A stretch of DNA of 25,958 nucleotides from NCBI GenBank assembly GCA_959606905.1, contig CAUHML010000040.1, forward strand, positions 1 through 25,958, in the 5' to 3' direction. How positions within the stretch are numbered: position 1 is the stretch's first letter; each line of letters opens with the position of its first letter. The DNA comes from an uncultured Bacteroides sp. Its GTDB lineage: Bacteria > Bacteroidota > Bacteroidia > Bacteroidales > Bacteroidaceae. The translations under genes were made by a program, and so were the position numbers. The notes under the pieces were generated by a model. That model saw only the letters and a list, made by a program, of their open reading frames with translations, was not told the DNA's origin and made no database searches. Shown here in pieces: positions 7,661-17,382 of this stretch.

Positions 7661-8263
7661 ATGTTATTACCTTATTTGAACGAGAATCTGATTGAAGCCG
7701 GATGTGATGAGGCCGGTCGTGGATGTTTGGCGGGAGCAGTATACGCTGCTGCGGTTATTCTTCCGAAAGGTTTTAAGAATGAACTGTTGAATGATTCCAA
7801 GCAACTGTCGGAAAAGCAACGTTATGCACTGCGTGAGGTAATAGAGAAGGAAGCGATAGCCTGGGCAGTTGGCGTCGTGTTACCGGAAGAAATTGATGAA
7901 ATAAATATCCTGCGGGCTTCTTTTCTAGCTATGCATCGTGCAGTGGATCAACTGACTACCCGCCCACAGCATTTACTAATCGACGGAAACCGTTTCACTA
8001 AATATCCCGGCATCCCCCATACCACGGTAGTGAAAGGCGACGGGAAATATCTTTCAATAGCTGCGGCTTCTATTTTAGCCAAGACATACAGAGATGATTA
8101 TATGAACCGTCTCCACGAAGAGTTTCCTTATTATGACTGGGATCACAATAAAGGCTACCCAACTAAAAAACATCGCGCCGCCATTGCCGAACGTGGAACC
8201 ACTCCTTACCATCGAATGACGTTCAATCTATTAGGAGATGGACAGCTAACTTTGAACTTCTAA
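7661..8263 (+). CDS. rnhB: Ribonuclease HII
   Basis: 200-residue cytoplasmic RNase HII, cutting the RNA strand of RNA-DNA hybrids and single ribonucleotides misincorporated in DNA. The start is the ATG at 7661; the in-frame TTG 36 bp upstream overlaps the promoter box. All four metal-binding acids are present: Asp16 and Glu17 in [12 protein letters not shown], Asp108 in LLIDGNR, and Asp127 in VVKGDGKY. The [17 protein letters not shown] helix segment is also typical. Length fits the family (about 200). It has its own promoter and is flanked by hppA and a DUF5723 gene on the same strand. No anomalies seen. Confidence 0.97.
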   Translation: MLLPYLNENLIEAGCDEAGRGCLAGAVYAAAVILPKGFKNELLNDSKQLSEKQRYALREVIEKEAIAWAVGVVLPEEIDEINILRASFLAMHRAVDQLTTRPQHLLIDGNRFTKYPGIPHTTVVKGDGKYLSIAAASILAKTYRDDYMNRLHEEFPYYDWDHNKGYPTKKHRAAIAERGTTPYHRMTFNLLGDGQLTLNF

Positions 8264-8402
8264 AGTCACTTTGTTTCATTTTGCACATATTTTCTACATT
8301 TTTTTGCAGAATAAGCACGATTTTGTTACGGATAACCCTAAGATTGTTCTGTTTAGGCTAAAAAAGTGTTGCCTAGTGCTTTTATTTGTTATTGAAATGC
8401 TA

Positions 8403-8410
8403 TATCTTTG
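8403..8410 (+). promoter_or_regulatory. -7 box upstream of the DUF5723 gene
   Basis: TATCTTTG is a perfect TAnnTTTG element 33 nt before the ATG at 8444. About 20 nt upstream only a weak CTTT (8379-8382) stands in for the -33 TTTG. Confidence 0.6.
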
Positions 8411-8443
8411 CAAACGATAATAAGAATTAAAAAGTTTAAAATC

Positions 8444-9985
8444 ATGGCAACGAACAAACTATTGTGGTCTTCTAAAATCATTGGGGTATTTTTTATGATG
8501 TTGGTTTGCACTCTTTCCGCAAATGCACAGTTTTTACGTACTTCTTATTTCATGGAAGGTACCCATTATCGTCAACAACTAAATCCGGCTTTAACACCGA
8601 CGAAAGGTTATTTCAACCTTCCGGTGATTGGTGCTGTTAATGCAACTGTCGGTTCTACTTCATTAGGTTATCAAGATATCATTGATATCATTGATGATGG
8701 TGACGATTTCTATACTAAACCAGATTTTATGAATCGTCTGAAAGATAATAATAAGTTGAATGTGAACTTCAGTACGGAGATTCTCTCTGCAGGATGGTAC
8801 AAAGGTAAGAACTTCTGGTCATTCAATATCGGTCTGCGTACAGATATCGGTGCTAACTTGACTAAGAATATGTTTACCTTCTTGAATGAGATGGAAACAG
8901 TTGAAGAAAACTGGAGAAACAGTAACTATGATATTAGTGGTCAACGATTGAACATTAATGCTTATACAGAAGTCGGTTTAGGACTTTCACGCCAGATTAA
9001 CAGTCGTTTGACTGTTGGTGCTAGAGTGAAAGCACTATTGGGTATTGGCAACATGGAGTTGAAACTTAATAAAGTTGCGATGAATGCTAACTTACCTAGT
9101 GACGCAGAAATTGCAAAATGGTCTAGTGAGAGCTACTGGAATTCTATGAGTACTCCCGAAGCAATAAGAGCTGCACAGGAACTGAAAACTAAGTTTGATA
9201 ATTATCATGCAAACTTGACTGTTGGCGCAGAACTGAAAAGTTCTTTCAAAGGTTTGGAATTGAAAGAAGAAGAAGGTAAAGACTATGTTACAGATTTCGA
9301 CTTTGACAGTGGTAAATTGGGTATTGCAGGTTATGGTTTTGGTATCGACTTGGGAGCTTCTTATAAAATATTGGATAATCTGACAGTGTCTGCATCTGTT
9401 CTTGATCTCGGTTTTATTTCTTGGTCGAAATCAAGCACAAAAATCGCGTCAGCTAACCCGGATCCGATTGATATTAAAGGAAGTACCTATGCAAATATGG
9501 TTGATCCGAATAATCCGAATACTGTTATGAACGCTGTAAATCAGTTGCAGAATGACGCTCAAGGATATATGGACCGTGTAACAAATGGTGATGTACTTGA
9601 CTATGACATGTTGCAACTCGAAGTAAGTGATGCTAAAGAATCTCGTAAATCTCGTCTTGCTTCTACTCTTGTACTAGGTGCAGAATACGGATTCTTCAAT
9701 AACAAATTAGCAGTCGGTGTATTGTCAACAACTCGTTTTGTACAGCCTGATGCTCTTACAGAATTAACACTCTCCGCAAACTACCGTCCGAAAAGCTGGT
9801 TCAATGTAGCGCTTAGCTATTCAGCTATCCAGTCAGCTGGTAAATCCTTCGGTTTGGGTCTGAAATTAGGTCCTGTGTTTGTCGGAACTGACTATATGTT
9901 CTTAGGAAAGAACTCTAACACTGTTAACGGATTCGTTGGAGTATCTATCCCGTTGGGTGGAAGAAAAGCAAATAAAGAAGGATAA
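8444..9985 (+). CDS. DUF5723 family outer-membrane beta-barrel protein
   Basis: 513 residues from the ATG at 8444 (the frame extends 36 bp upstream into the promoter). A signal peptide ends around residue 29 (LVCTLSANA-Q). The mature protein opens with FLRTSYFMEGTHYRQQLNPA, the usual start of Bacteroidetes DUF5723 proteins. Alternating hydrophobic strands rich in Gly and aromatic residues follow (KNFWSFNIGLRTDIGANL, RLTVGARVKALLGIG, LAVGVLSTTRFV, FVGTDYMFLG). This fits an outer-membrane barrel related in style to PorV/FadL-like proteins. Function is unknown. It is single, with its own promoter and a very strong terminator. It marks the last housekeeping-type gene before the PUL. Confidence 0.85.
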   Translation: MATNKLLWSSKIIGVFFMMLVCTLSANAQFLRTSYFMEGTHYRQQLNPALTPTKGYFNLPVIGAVNATVGSTSLGYQDIIDIIDDGDDFYTKPDFMNRLKDNNKLNVNFSTEILSAGWYKGKNFWSFNIGLRTDIGANLTKNMFTFLNEMETVEENWRNSNYDISGQRLNINAYTEVGLGLSRQINSRLTVGARVKALLGIGNMELKLNKVAMNANLPSDAEIAKWSSESYWNSMSTPEAIRAAQELKTKFDNYHANLTVGAELKSSFKGLELKEEEGKDYVTDFDFDSGKLGIAGYGFGIDLGASYKILDNLTVSASVLDLGFISWSKSSTKIASANPDPIDIKGSTYANMVDPNNPNTVMNAVNQLQNDAQGYMDRVTNGDVLDYDMLQLEVSDAKESRKSRLASTLVLGAEYGFFNNKLAVGVLSTTRFVQPDALTELTLSANYRPKSWFNVALSYSAIQSAGKSFGLGLKLGPVFVGTDYMFLGKNSNTVNGFVGVSIPLGGRKANKEG

Positions 9986-10055
9986 AATATTTTAATTTCT
10001 CTCTCTAAACATTCTCTTTTAATTAATTCTCTATAGAATAAAAAACGTATAATTA

Positions 10056-10108
10056 CAGCCTGTCATCATAACTATATAGATAGTTTATAGATGACAGGCT
10101 GCTTTTTT
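10056..10108 (+). terminator. Strong rho-independent terminator after the DUF5723 gene
   Basis: Perfect 12-bp stem CAGCCTGTCATC (10056-10067) / GATGACAGGCTG (10090-10101). An inner, slightly bulged stem pairs the two sides of the loop (ATAACTAT / ATAGTTTAT). A T6 run follows at 10103-10108. It insulates the PUL from the genes on its left. Confidence 0.92.
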
Positions 10109-10279
10109 ATTATCTACTTTCTACTTAATATAACTAACATGTATTGCCTGTATTCAACTTGCAGAGAAGGAATTGTGCTATACAACATAAAAATAAGAAT
10201 AAGTATTTTAGCTAGTAAACTACTCTTTAACTATAATTGCAATGAAAAGCAATACAAGTAAGATACTTAAAGATAAGAT

Positions 10280-10894
10280 ATGAAAACAGAAACAGATTCT
10301 TTCTATAAAGATATATGCAAAGGTGATCTGAAAGCTTTTGAATATTTTTATAAGAAATACCAGCCCAGGCTATTTGCATACGGGGTGGGAATATTGGGCG
10401 ACGAGGAGGCTTCTAAAGATTTGGTTCAGGAGACTTTTATAGCCTTTTGGGAGAATAAGGAACGTTTGGTTACTTACTATTCTGTATCGTCTTATCTTTT
10501 CAAAATATTTCAGAGTAAATGTTTGAGCTATTTGAGAAAAAGAACGCTTTTGAGTGATTTCTCTAGTTTATCGGAATTGAAACTGAAAGAAATTGAGATG
10601 TCTTATTATAGTTCGGATAATATCAATGGAGGAACTGTTTTTATGAAAGAAGTAGAGGATCTATATGTAAAAACAATAAATGATTTACCTGATAAATGCC
10701 GTGAGATTTTTATTTTGAGTAAGGAGCAGGATGTGAAAGCGGCAGATATAGCAGAAAAACTGGGAGTTTCGGTAAGAACCGTTGAAAACCAAATATACAA
10801 AGCTATAAAAATAATGCGCCATGCAATGAGGGAGTATGCTGTTCCTGCCATTTTCTTAGTATTGTCCAATTTATTAAATACTTTATCAAGATGA
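10280..10894 (+). CDS. ECF-family RNA polymerase sigma factor of the PUL
   Basis: 204-residue sigma-70 factor of the Bacteroidetes ECF group (RpoE-Bacteroidetes type). Region 2 spans about residues 8-78 (KAFEYFYKKYQPRLFAYGVG, then DLVQETFIAFWENKE). Region 4 spans about 130-185 and has the HTH in DVKAADIAEKLGVSVRTVEN. A hydrophobic tail (VPAIFLVLSNLLNTLS) follows, common in this group. The stop overlaps the start of the FecR gene by 4 nt (ATGA), so the two are translationally coupled. By analogy it is held by FecR and freed when SusC binds ligand, then activates susC. Its own promoter is not evident: no TAnnTTTG box was found in 10109-10279. Confidence 0.93.
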   Translation: MKTETDSFYKDICKGDLKAFEYFYKKYQPRLFAYGVGILGDEEASKDLVQETFIAFWENKERLVTYYSVSSYLFKIFQSKCLSYLRKRTLLSDFSSLSELKLKEIEMSYYSSDNINGGTVFMKEVEDLYVKTINDLPDKCREIFILSKEQDVKAADIAEKLGVSVRTVENQIYKAIKIMRHAMREYAVPAIFLVLSNLLNTLSR

Positions 10895-11880
10895 TTTCTG
10901 ATATAGAAAATAGTTTACTAGTCAAGTACCTTAAAAATGAGCTTAATGAAGAAGAAAGCCAGAAGGTGATAGGATGGTTGGAGCAAAATAAGGAAAACCA
11001 AGAGTTTCTTTTTGGCTTGAAGGATTTATATATGCTTGGACGATGGGAGGAATTATCCAAGAAAGCGAATACAGCTCATGGCTGGGAAAAGTTGTCCGGG
11101 TCTATCAGGAAGCAGGGGCAGGGTAAGAATGTATTTCGCTCCTACTTGAAATATGCGGCAATTTTAATTGTATTCTTTTCTATGGGCTATGGGTATAAAA
11201 CATATTTCCACCAACCCTCATCAATGATGAATACTATTATAACAGCAGAGGGGGAGAGAACAACAGTCATTCTTGATGATGGAACAAAAGTAAAGTTGAA
11301 TCAAAATTCAAAGTTGGTTTATCCGGGCACTTTTGATGGAAAAAGCAGGAAAGTTGCATTGAGTGGAGAGGCGTATTTTGAGGTACTCCATGATGAAAAA
11401 AGTCCTTTTTTAGTTGATGCAGGTATGTATACGGTCAAGGTGTTGGGAACGAAATTTAATGTTGAGGCTTATCCGGGAGATATTTGCTCTTATACAAGCT
11501 TGAAAGAAGGGAAAGTGCAAATTTTGGAGAACGAAACGGAGGATGAACATATTTTGTCAGAATTGAGACCTGGAACCCAACTGGTTTATAATGTTCAGAC
11601 CGGACAATACCAGTTAAATCAGGTAGACATAGAAGAAATTGGTGATTGGATGCGAGGGCAGATTGTGGTTAAGCACAAAACCTTGCAGGAACTGATAGAT
11701 ATCCTAAAGCAGAAATATGAATATAGTTTTGAACTACAAACAGATTCAATCAGTAATATCGTTTATAATATCGTGTTGGAACAGGAATCATTGGAGGAAA
11801 TTTTAAATGATATAACTGTTATCACGCCTCAAGTCCATTATTCGATAAATTATGGAACTCGAACTGTAATCATACGCTAA
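10891..11880 (+). CDS. FecR-family anti-sigma factor
   Basis: 329-residue inner-membrane anti-sigma factor. The cytoplasmic N-terminal part (1-85) should bind the sigma factor. One membrane helix follows at about 86-104 (YLKYAAILIVFFSMGYGY). The periplasmic FecR domain is at about 115-210 with the typical GEAYFEV and VKVLGTKFNVEAY motifs. A C-terminal DUF4974 domain lies at about 257-328, the likely contact for the STN domain of SusC. Length and domain order are standard for Bacteroides PULs. It overlaps the sigma gene by 4 nt and is followed by a terminator-like hairpin and a 182-nt gap before susC, so the regulators and susCD are likely separate transcription units. Confidence 0.93.
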   Translation: MISDIENSLLVKYLKNELNEEESQKVIGWLEQNKENQEFLFGLKDLYMLGRWEELSKKANTAHGWEKLSGSIRKQGQGKNVFRSYLKYAAILIVFFSMGYGYKTYFHQPSSMMNTIITAEGERTTVILDDGTKVKLNQNSKLVYPGTFDGKSRKVALSGEAYFEVLHDEKSPFLVDAGMYTVKVLGTKFNVEAYPGDICSYTSLKEGKVQILENETEDEHILSELRPGTQLVYNVQTGQYQLNQVDIEEIGDWMRGQIVVKHKTLQELIDILKQKYEYSFELQTDSISNIVYNIVLEQESLEEILNDITVITPQVHYSINYGTRTVIIR

Positions 11881-11907
11881 CTGCTGTTTACAGATAAACA
11901 CTCTGTT

Positions 11908-11936
11908 GGGAGAAACGAGTAACGATGCTCCCTTTT
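11908..11936 (+). terminator. Terminator-like hairpin after fecR
   Basis: GGGAG (11908-11912) and CTCCC (11928-11932) with a 15-nt loop and a short TTTT tail. The stem is short, so readthrough into susC is likely. Downstream, a perfect 12-bp palindrome AATTCGCGAATT lies at 12020-12031, 31 nt before the susC ATG, in the expected susC promoter zone. Confidence 0.55.
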
Positions 11937-12062
11937 GTAATTTAGTTCTACGTAATTATAGAAAATATAATGCGTGTGTTACTTCTATGTGCTTTCTATT
12001 TTGAGATTTTCAATAATATAATTCGCGAATTTGTTAATTTACAATTTAATATCTAATTGATT

Positions 12063-15000
12063 ATGAAGAATTTTCAGCAGAAAAGACTTACAGGAAAAAT
12101 TCCACGTTGCAGATGTGGAATGGCTGGATGGAGTCTCGCTTTAGTATGTTTTTGTATTATCCTGTTTGGAAATGTGCAGATAGTGTCTGCGCAAACAAGA
12201 AACGTGACAATTGATGTCGTAGATACTCCTATCGGGAAAGTTTTTGATGAATTGAGTAAACAGACCCGTTATAAAATTTTTTATAGCGATAATGTGATTG
12301 ATTCTAAGCAAAAAGTGAGTGTGAACTTTGTGAATAAACCGCTAAAGGAAGCTTTGAATAAATTGTTGGAAGGTACAGGTGTGGGATTTGAAATTAAAAG
12401 TAAGAAAGTTCTTCTTTTTAAGATAAAAGAGGCTTCTTCTGGTCCGGATTCGAAAAAAGAATCGAATATTGTGATTAGTGGTAGTGTAACAGATGAAAAT
12501 GGAGAGCCGATTATTGGAGCTACTATCACCTCAGAAAAGACCTTGAAAGGAACAATCACAGACTTGGATGGCAAATTTTCTTTGGAGATACCGGAAAATA
12601 CTAATTTGGCAATTTCTTACGTTGGCTATCGTAATCAGATTGTGAAAGGGTATTCTAATATGATTATCCGGATGCAGGAAGATTCGAGAATGTTAGATGA
12701 AGTAGTTGTTGTAGGTTATGGCACACAGAGAAAAGGGAATCTGACAGGGGCAGTGTCGAGTGTGAAAGCTGATAAACTGACAATCGCTCCTGTTGCTACT
12801 GCTTCCAATACACTTGTCGGACAATTGCCCGGGCTGATTGCCACCCAGTCAAGTGGACAACCAGGATCAGATTCTGCCACATTAAATGTTCGTGGTTTTG
12901 GTAGTGCTTTGATAATTGTAGATGGAATTGAAGCGTCACTTGACAATATTGATGCTAATCAGATTGAGTCTATATCTATATTGAAAGATGGAGCAGCTTC
13001 AATCTATGGTGCAAGGGCCGGTAATGGTGTTATCTTAATTACAACCAAGAGAGGAACAGACCAGAAGCCTACGATTACTCTCAACACAGCATTCACTTGG
13101 CAGGGGGTAACGAAAATGTTGAAACCGGCAAGTTCGGGACAACGGGCAGAGATGGAAAGAGAAGCGTGGCTTCAATCCGGACAGCCTGAAGCCAGTGCCC
13201 CGTTTACAGAAGATCAGATACAGAAATATTATGATGGAACAGATCCTCTTTTTCCGAACACTAATTGGTATAAAGAACTTATCAGAGATTGGGCCCCAGA
13301 GCAACAACATAATATATCTATCCGAGGTGGAAATGACAGACTTAAATTTTATGGCTTCTTTGGTTATCTGAATCAGGAAACGATGATTAAGAAGAATGGA
13401 GGGAATTATGAAAGATTCAATCTGCAATCTAATATAGATGCCAAGATTTTGGATAATCTGACTTTAAGACTCGATCTTGCTTATAGTCAGGAACAAAGAA
13501 ACTACACTACCCGTAGTATGGGAGTAGGAGGAAGCATCTGGCAGGATTACTGGAATACTCTTCCTTATTATCCGGCTACTTTGCCCGATCCTGATAAAAT
13601 TCCGTATGCTTTTGGGGCAGGTGTTGGTGGTTTGCATGTCAGTTCTAATAGGGATATAAGCGGATATGATGATGCTCGTGGTGAAGATTTGCGTGGAACA
13701 GCTTCATTGGAATATAAGTTTAAGTCAGTGAAAGGGTTGTCTATAAAAATGTTTGAGAGCTACCGGAAGGTTTATTCATTTAATAAAATATTCAACAAGC
13801 CAGTAGATCTTTATACGTACGATCCCGGCAGTGATATTTATACATTAGCAGGGACCTATGGTTCCAAGGCCTCATTAAGTCAGGCACATTCACGGTCGGA
13901 GATGTTTACGCAGCAGTACTCTATAAATTATGAAAATAATTTTAATGATACTCATCATTTGACAGCTATGGCTTTATATGAAGCAATCAATTACTCGGGC
14001 GACTATTTGTTTGCTTCAAGAAAAGACTTTATGATGACTGCTATTGACCAGATGTTTGCAGGCAGTACCGAAGGGATGACCAATAATGGCTATGCAAACG
14101 AGATGGGACGTATGAGTTTTGTCGGAAGGGTTAACTACAGTTATAAGAATAAGTATTTGTTAGAAACGATTCTCCGTGCTGACGCATCGGCTAAATTCCC
14201 TCCTGGAAAACGTTGGGGCTATTTTCCTAGTGTATCTGTAGGATGGATGCTTTCGGAGGAAAAGTTTATATCACAGGTACGTTTTATAGATAACCTGAAG
14301 TTACGTTTAAGTTATGGACAATCGGGAAATGATGGCGTAGGTAATTTTCAGTATCTGTCCGGCTATACTTATGGGCATGCCTATTTATTAGGCAAGGAAT
14401 CGGTACAAGGAATGGTTTCCACTGGTTTGGCTAATCCTAATTTGACATGGGAGAAAGTAGAGATTGCTAATATTGGTATTGACTACTCTTTCTTCAATCG
14501 GAAGCTATATGGAGAGGTAGATGTGTTTTATCGTGAGCGTACAGGTATTCCTGCTACACGGTTGATGTCATTACCTTCGACTTTTGGAGCAAATTTGCCA
14601 CCGGAGAATATTAATAGCCTTAATGATAGGGGATTTGAAGTCAAACTGGGAACTTCAGGTGCTGTAAATCAGTTGAAATATGATGTGAGTGGAAATATTT
14701 CCTGGTCGCGTGCTAAATGGAAATATTATGAGGAACCTGATTATACAGATTCCGACCAGGCTCGAATCTTTAAACAAAGCGGGAAATGGACAGACTGCGT
14801 GTATGGATATGTTTCTGATGGATTGTTTACTAGTCAGGCTGAAATAGATGCAGCTCCATATTATGAAGATCTGCAAGGGAACACTATGCTTAAACCGGGC
14901 GATGTGCGGTATAAGGATTTGAATGGGGATGGCATTATCAACTGGAAAGACCAGAAAGAGATCGGAGGTAGTACTATGCCGCATTGGATATATGGTCTTA

Positions 15001-15428
15001 ACGTAGCTTTATCTTATAAAGGATTCGATATTAGTATGCTTTTCCAAGGTGCTTTTGGGTATAACCAGAATATAAGCAATGGCTTGTATTCCACTTTGCT
15101 TTACGAAGAAAGATGGAGTCCGGAAAATAATGATACTAATGCCATTTATGCACGTTTGGGAGGAGCATCTACAAACAATTACACTTCGGATTTTACTTAT
15201 AAGAAAGCGGGCTATTTGCGATTGAAGGTAGCATCGTTGGGGTATAGCCTGCCAAGACAATTTTTAGAGAAGTGTCATATAAATAATGCCAGAGTCTACT
15301 TGTCCGGGACCAATTTATTGACTTTTAATCGTCTGGGTAAATATGGAATTGACCCCGAAGCGCAGAATGTAGGATATTATTATCCTCAACAGCGTACAAT
15401 AAGTTTGGGATTGAATATTTCATTTTAA
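12063..15428 (+). CDS. SusC-like TonB-dependent transporter with STN domain
   Basis: 1121-residue outer-membrane transporter importing an oligosaccharide with SusD, energised by TonB. The start is the ATG at 12063 (MKNFQQKR); an in-frame TTG 6 bp earlier is unlikely. The signal sequence ends around residue 44 (QIVSAQ). Then come an STN signalling domain (about 48-120, TPIGKVFDELSKQTRYKIFY), a carboxypeptidase-regulatory-like domain (about 136-205, SGSVTDENGEPIIGATI), the TonB-box region DEVVVVGYGTQ (212-222), the plug (to about 335, GNGVILITTKRG) and the 22-strand barrel. The barrel ends in the usual aromatic residue (TISLGLNISF). The STN domain is what allows signalling to the neighbouring FecR and fits the sigma/anti-sigma pair upstream. 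No SusE/SusF-like gene follows susD. Confidence 0.96.
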   Translation: MKNFQQKRLTGKIPRCRCGMAGWSLALVCFCIILFGNVQIVSAQTRNVTIDVVDTPIGKVFDELSKQTRYKIFYSDNVIDSKQKVSVNFVNKPLKEALNKLLEGTGVGFEIKSKKVLLFKIKEASSGPDSKKESNIVISGSVTDENGEPIIGATITSEKTLKGTITDLDGKFSLEIPENTNLAISYVGYRNQIVKGYSNMIIRMQEDSRMLDEVVVVGYGTQRKGNLTGAVSSVKADKLTIAPVATASNTLVGQLPGLIATQSSGQPGSDSATLNVRGFGSALIIVDGIEASLDNIDANQIESISILKDGAASIYGARAGNGVILITTKRGTDQKPTITLNTAFTWQGVTKMLKPASSGQRAEMEREAWLQSGQPEASAPFTEDQIQKYYDGTDPLFPNTNWYKELIRDWAPEQQHNISIRGGNDRLKFYGFFGYLNQETMIKKNGGNYERFNLQSNIDAKILDNLTLRLDLAYSQEQRNYTTRSMGVGGSIWQDYWNTLPYYPATLPDPDKIPYAFGAGVGGLHVSSNRDISGYDDARGEDLRGTASLEYKFKSVKGLSIKMFESYRKVYSFNKIFNKPVDLYTYDPGSDIYTLAGTYGSKASLSQAHSRSEMFTQQYSINYENNFNDTHHLTAMALYEAINYSGDYLFASRKDFMMTAIDQMFAGSTEGMTNNGYANEMGRMSFVGRVNYSYKNKYLLETILRADASAKFPPGKRWGYFPSVSVGWMLSEEKFISQVRFIDNLKLRLSYGQSGNDGVGNFQYLSGYTYGHAYLLGKESVQGMVSTGLANPNLTWEKVEIANIGIDYSFFNRKLYGEVDVFYRERTGIPATRLMSLPSTFGANLPPENINSLNDRGFEVKLGTSGAVNQLKYDVSGNISWSRAKWKYYEEPDYTDSDQARIFKQSGKWTDCVYGYVSDGLFTSQAEIDAAPYYEDLQGNTMLKPGDVRYKDLNGDGIINWKDQKEIGGSTMPHWIYGLNVALSYKGFDISMLFQGAFGYNQNISNGLYSTLLYEERWSPENNDTNAIYARLGGASTNNYTSDFTYKKAGYLRLKVASLGYSLPRQFLEKCHINNARVYLSGTNLLTFNRLGKYGIDPEAQNVGYYYPQQRTISLGLNISF

Positions 15429-15450
15429 AATATAAATAAATATGCATGCT

Positions 15451-17280
15451 ATGAAAAAGATAAAGAGTCTTTTATTTTTAGGGTTGTTTATGATGACGTC
15501 CTGTCTGGATATATTAGATAAGGAACCTTTAGACATTATTTCTGATAATGCAGTGTGGAATGACCCGGTTCTGATTGATAGTTATCTGGCGGAGTGTTAC
15601 TATCAGACTTCTGTAATGGTGAATGAAACTCCCGGATATTTCACTAACGGAGGAAACTTCTGGCAGAGTGAGCTAGGAATGGGAATGTGTTGGATTAATG
15701 AGATTGCGGATGAGGCTAAAGTAAACTGGGCATATAATACAGATGCAGTCAGGACTTATAAAGCAGGCGGATTGACCATTGGCGGAGGACTTTTGGAATG
15801 GTGGGAACTTCCTTATAATACCATCCGTGCATTAAATGAATTTATTCAGCGTGTCCCCGGTTCCCCGGTAGCGGAGGAACTGAAAAATGAGCGGGTGGCA
15901 GAAGCACGTTTTTTGAGAGCGTATAATTATTTTGCGATGGTGAAACGTTATGGTGGTGTTCCTCTGATTACTGTTCCGCAAGCGTTGGACGAGCCTTGGG
16001 AGGAATTGTATCCCAGCCGTAATTCGGAGCAGGAAGTATATGACTTTATTCTTGCAGAGATGGATGATATTATCAATAATGAATACTTGTATGAGACAGT
16101 TGGGGATGATAATTTGGGCAGGCCGACGAAATACGCTGCGTTAGCGCTAAAGAGCCGTGCGGCATTATATGCAGGCAGTATTGCACAATTCGGAAAGGTG
16201 CAAATGAATGGTTTATTGGGGATCCCTTCATCATTGGCTGAACATTATTATCGTGAGTCTTATAAGGCGTCAAAAGAAATAGGTAAAAAACACTCTCTGT
16301 ATGATGTAAATGCAGATAAGGTGACTAATTTTAAGAATATCTTTCTTGTTAAGAATAATTGTGAAGTAATTTTAGCCAGACGGCATAATGACTCTCCGAC
16401 TTCCATAAACAGTGGTGATTATAGCGGAGGACACTCATGGGGATATGACTTTGCACAATGCCCCAAACCACAAGCATGGGGAGCAGGAAACAAAGATGCT
16501 CCTTATCTTGAAATGGTTGAAGCATTCGAACATATTGACGGAACTTCAGGTGCATTGGACAGGACGCAGATTCAACAAGGGTTATGGACAACAAACGAAC
16601 TGTGGGCAAACAAAGATCCTCGTTTCTTTGCTACAATTTACACGCAGAACACAGCTTGGAAGGGAGCGATGGTTGACTATCACAATGGACTTCGTTTGCC
16701 TGACGGAACCATACAGAATGATGGTTCGTATCAAGGAGTATTAGCATTGGGAACCCAATCTGTAGACAATGGCTTCGGAACAGGTTTTGGTGTAATGAAA
16801 TATTTGGATGAGAGTAATAACACACTTCAGTTTCCTGGCATTTCAAGTACTGATTATCTGGTTTTCAGATATGGAGAGATACTGTTGAATCTGGCAGAAG
16901 CAGCCTTTGAACTGGGAGAAACGGGAGAGGCTTTGGAAGCCGTGAATGATATTAGAAGACGTGCAGGAATTTCTCCTCTCGAATCGATAGACCGTGATAA
17001 AATACGTCACGAACGGAAAGTGGAATTAGCCTTTGAAGGACATCGTTATTGGGATGTACGGCGTTGGAGAATTGCAGTGGATGTTCTTTCCAAACCCAAT
17101 TCCGGATTGCGTTATATTTTGGATTACGAAACCGGCAAGTATCAACTCCAGATATTGGATAATGTAGATGGTACAGGTACGTCTCCCAACTTCTATGAAC
17201 ACAATTATTATTTTCCTATCACGTTGTCACGTACAGGAAATAATCCTAATTTGCAGGAAAATCCAGGATATCAGAATTAA
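15451..17280 (+). CDS. SusD/RagB-family glycan-binding lipoprotein
   Basis: 609 residues from the ATG at 15451; an ATG 9 bp earlier (adding MHA) is equally readable, but MKKIKSLLFLG is the better signal-peptide start. The lipobox is MMTSC, with the lipidated Cys at about residue 18. The protein caps SusC on the cell surface and delivers the glycan. Family traits are the helical segment AEARFLRAYNYFAMVKRYGG, the RYGEILLNLAEAAFELGE segment, and the C-terminal KVELAFEGHRYWDVRRWR. The gene begins 22 nt after susC, so the two are cotranscribed. A perfect 10-bp stem-loop follows the stop and separates susCD from the enzyme genes. Confidence 0.95.
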   Translation: MKKIKSLLFLGLFMMTSCLDILDKEPLDIISDNAVWNDPVLIDSYLAECYYQTSVMVNETPGYFTNGGNFWQSELGMGMCWINEIADEAKVNWAYNTDAVRTYKAGGLTIGGGLLEWWELPYNTIRALNEFIQRVPGSPVAEELKNERVAEARFLRAYNYFAMVKRYGGVPLITVPQALDEPWEELYPSRNSEQEVYDFILAEMDDIINNEYLYETVGDDNLGRPTKYAALALKSRAALYAGSIAQFGKVQMNGLLGIPSSLAEHYYRESYKASKEIGKKHSLYDVNADKVTNFKNIFLVKNNCEVILARRHNDSPTSINSGDYSGGHSWGYDFAQCPKPQAWGAGNKDAPYLEMVEAFEHIDGTSGALDRTQIQQGLWTTNELWANKDPRFFATIYTQNTAWKGAMVDYHNGLRLPDGTIQNDGSYQGVLALGTQSVDNGFGTGFGVMKYLDESNNTLQFPGISSTDYLVFRYGEILLNLAEAAFELGETGEALEAVNDIRRRAGISPLESIDRDKIRHERKVELAFEGHRYWDVRRWRIAVDVLSKPNSGLRYILDYETGKYQLQILDNVDGTGTSPNFYEHNYYFPITLSRTGNNPNLQENPGYQN

Positions 17281-17292
17281 TAATAAAAGTGT

Positions 17293-17344
17293 AGAAGATG
17301 CCCTAGGAGTATAAAGACTGTTCTTTCCTTTTCAGGCATCTTCT
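17293..17344 (+). promoter_or_regulatory. Intercistronic stem-loop after susD
   Basis: Perfect 10-bp inverted repeat AGAAGATGCC (17293-17302) / GGCATCTTCT (17335-17344) with a 32-nt loop and no T-tract. It lies between susD and the first enzyme gene. It may be a processing or stabilising hairpin giving more susCD than enzyme mRNA, or a leaky terminator. Confidence 0.55.
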
Positions 17345-17382
17345 GCCCAATTCCATAACTGTCATATTGTAAAAAGATAACT

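Noticed and set aside
8337..8375. Competing short stems before the DUF5723 gene, attenuator-like
   Set aside because: The stems (CCTAA/TTAGG and TAGGC/GCCTA) are only 5 bp and lie upstream of the likely transcription start, so they would not be in that transcript.
10139..10279. Housekeeping promoter for the ECF sigma gene
   Set aside because: No TAnnTTTG element at a plausible distance could be found; near matches such as TACTCTTT do not fit the pattern.
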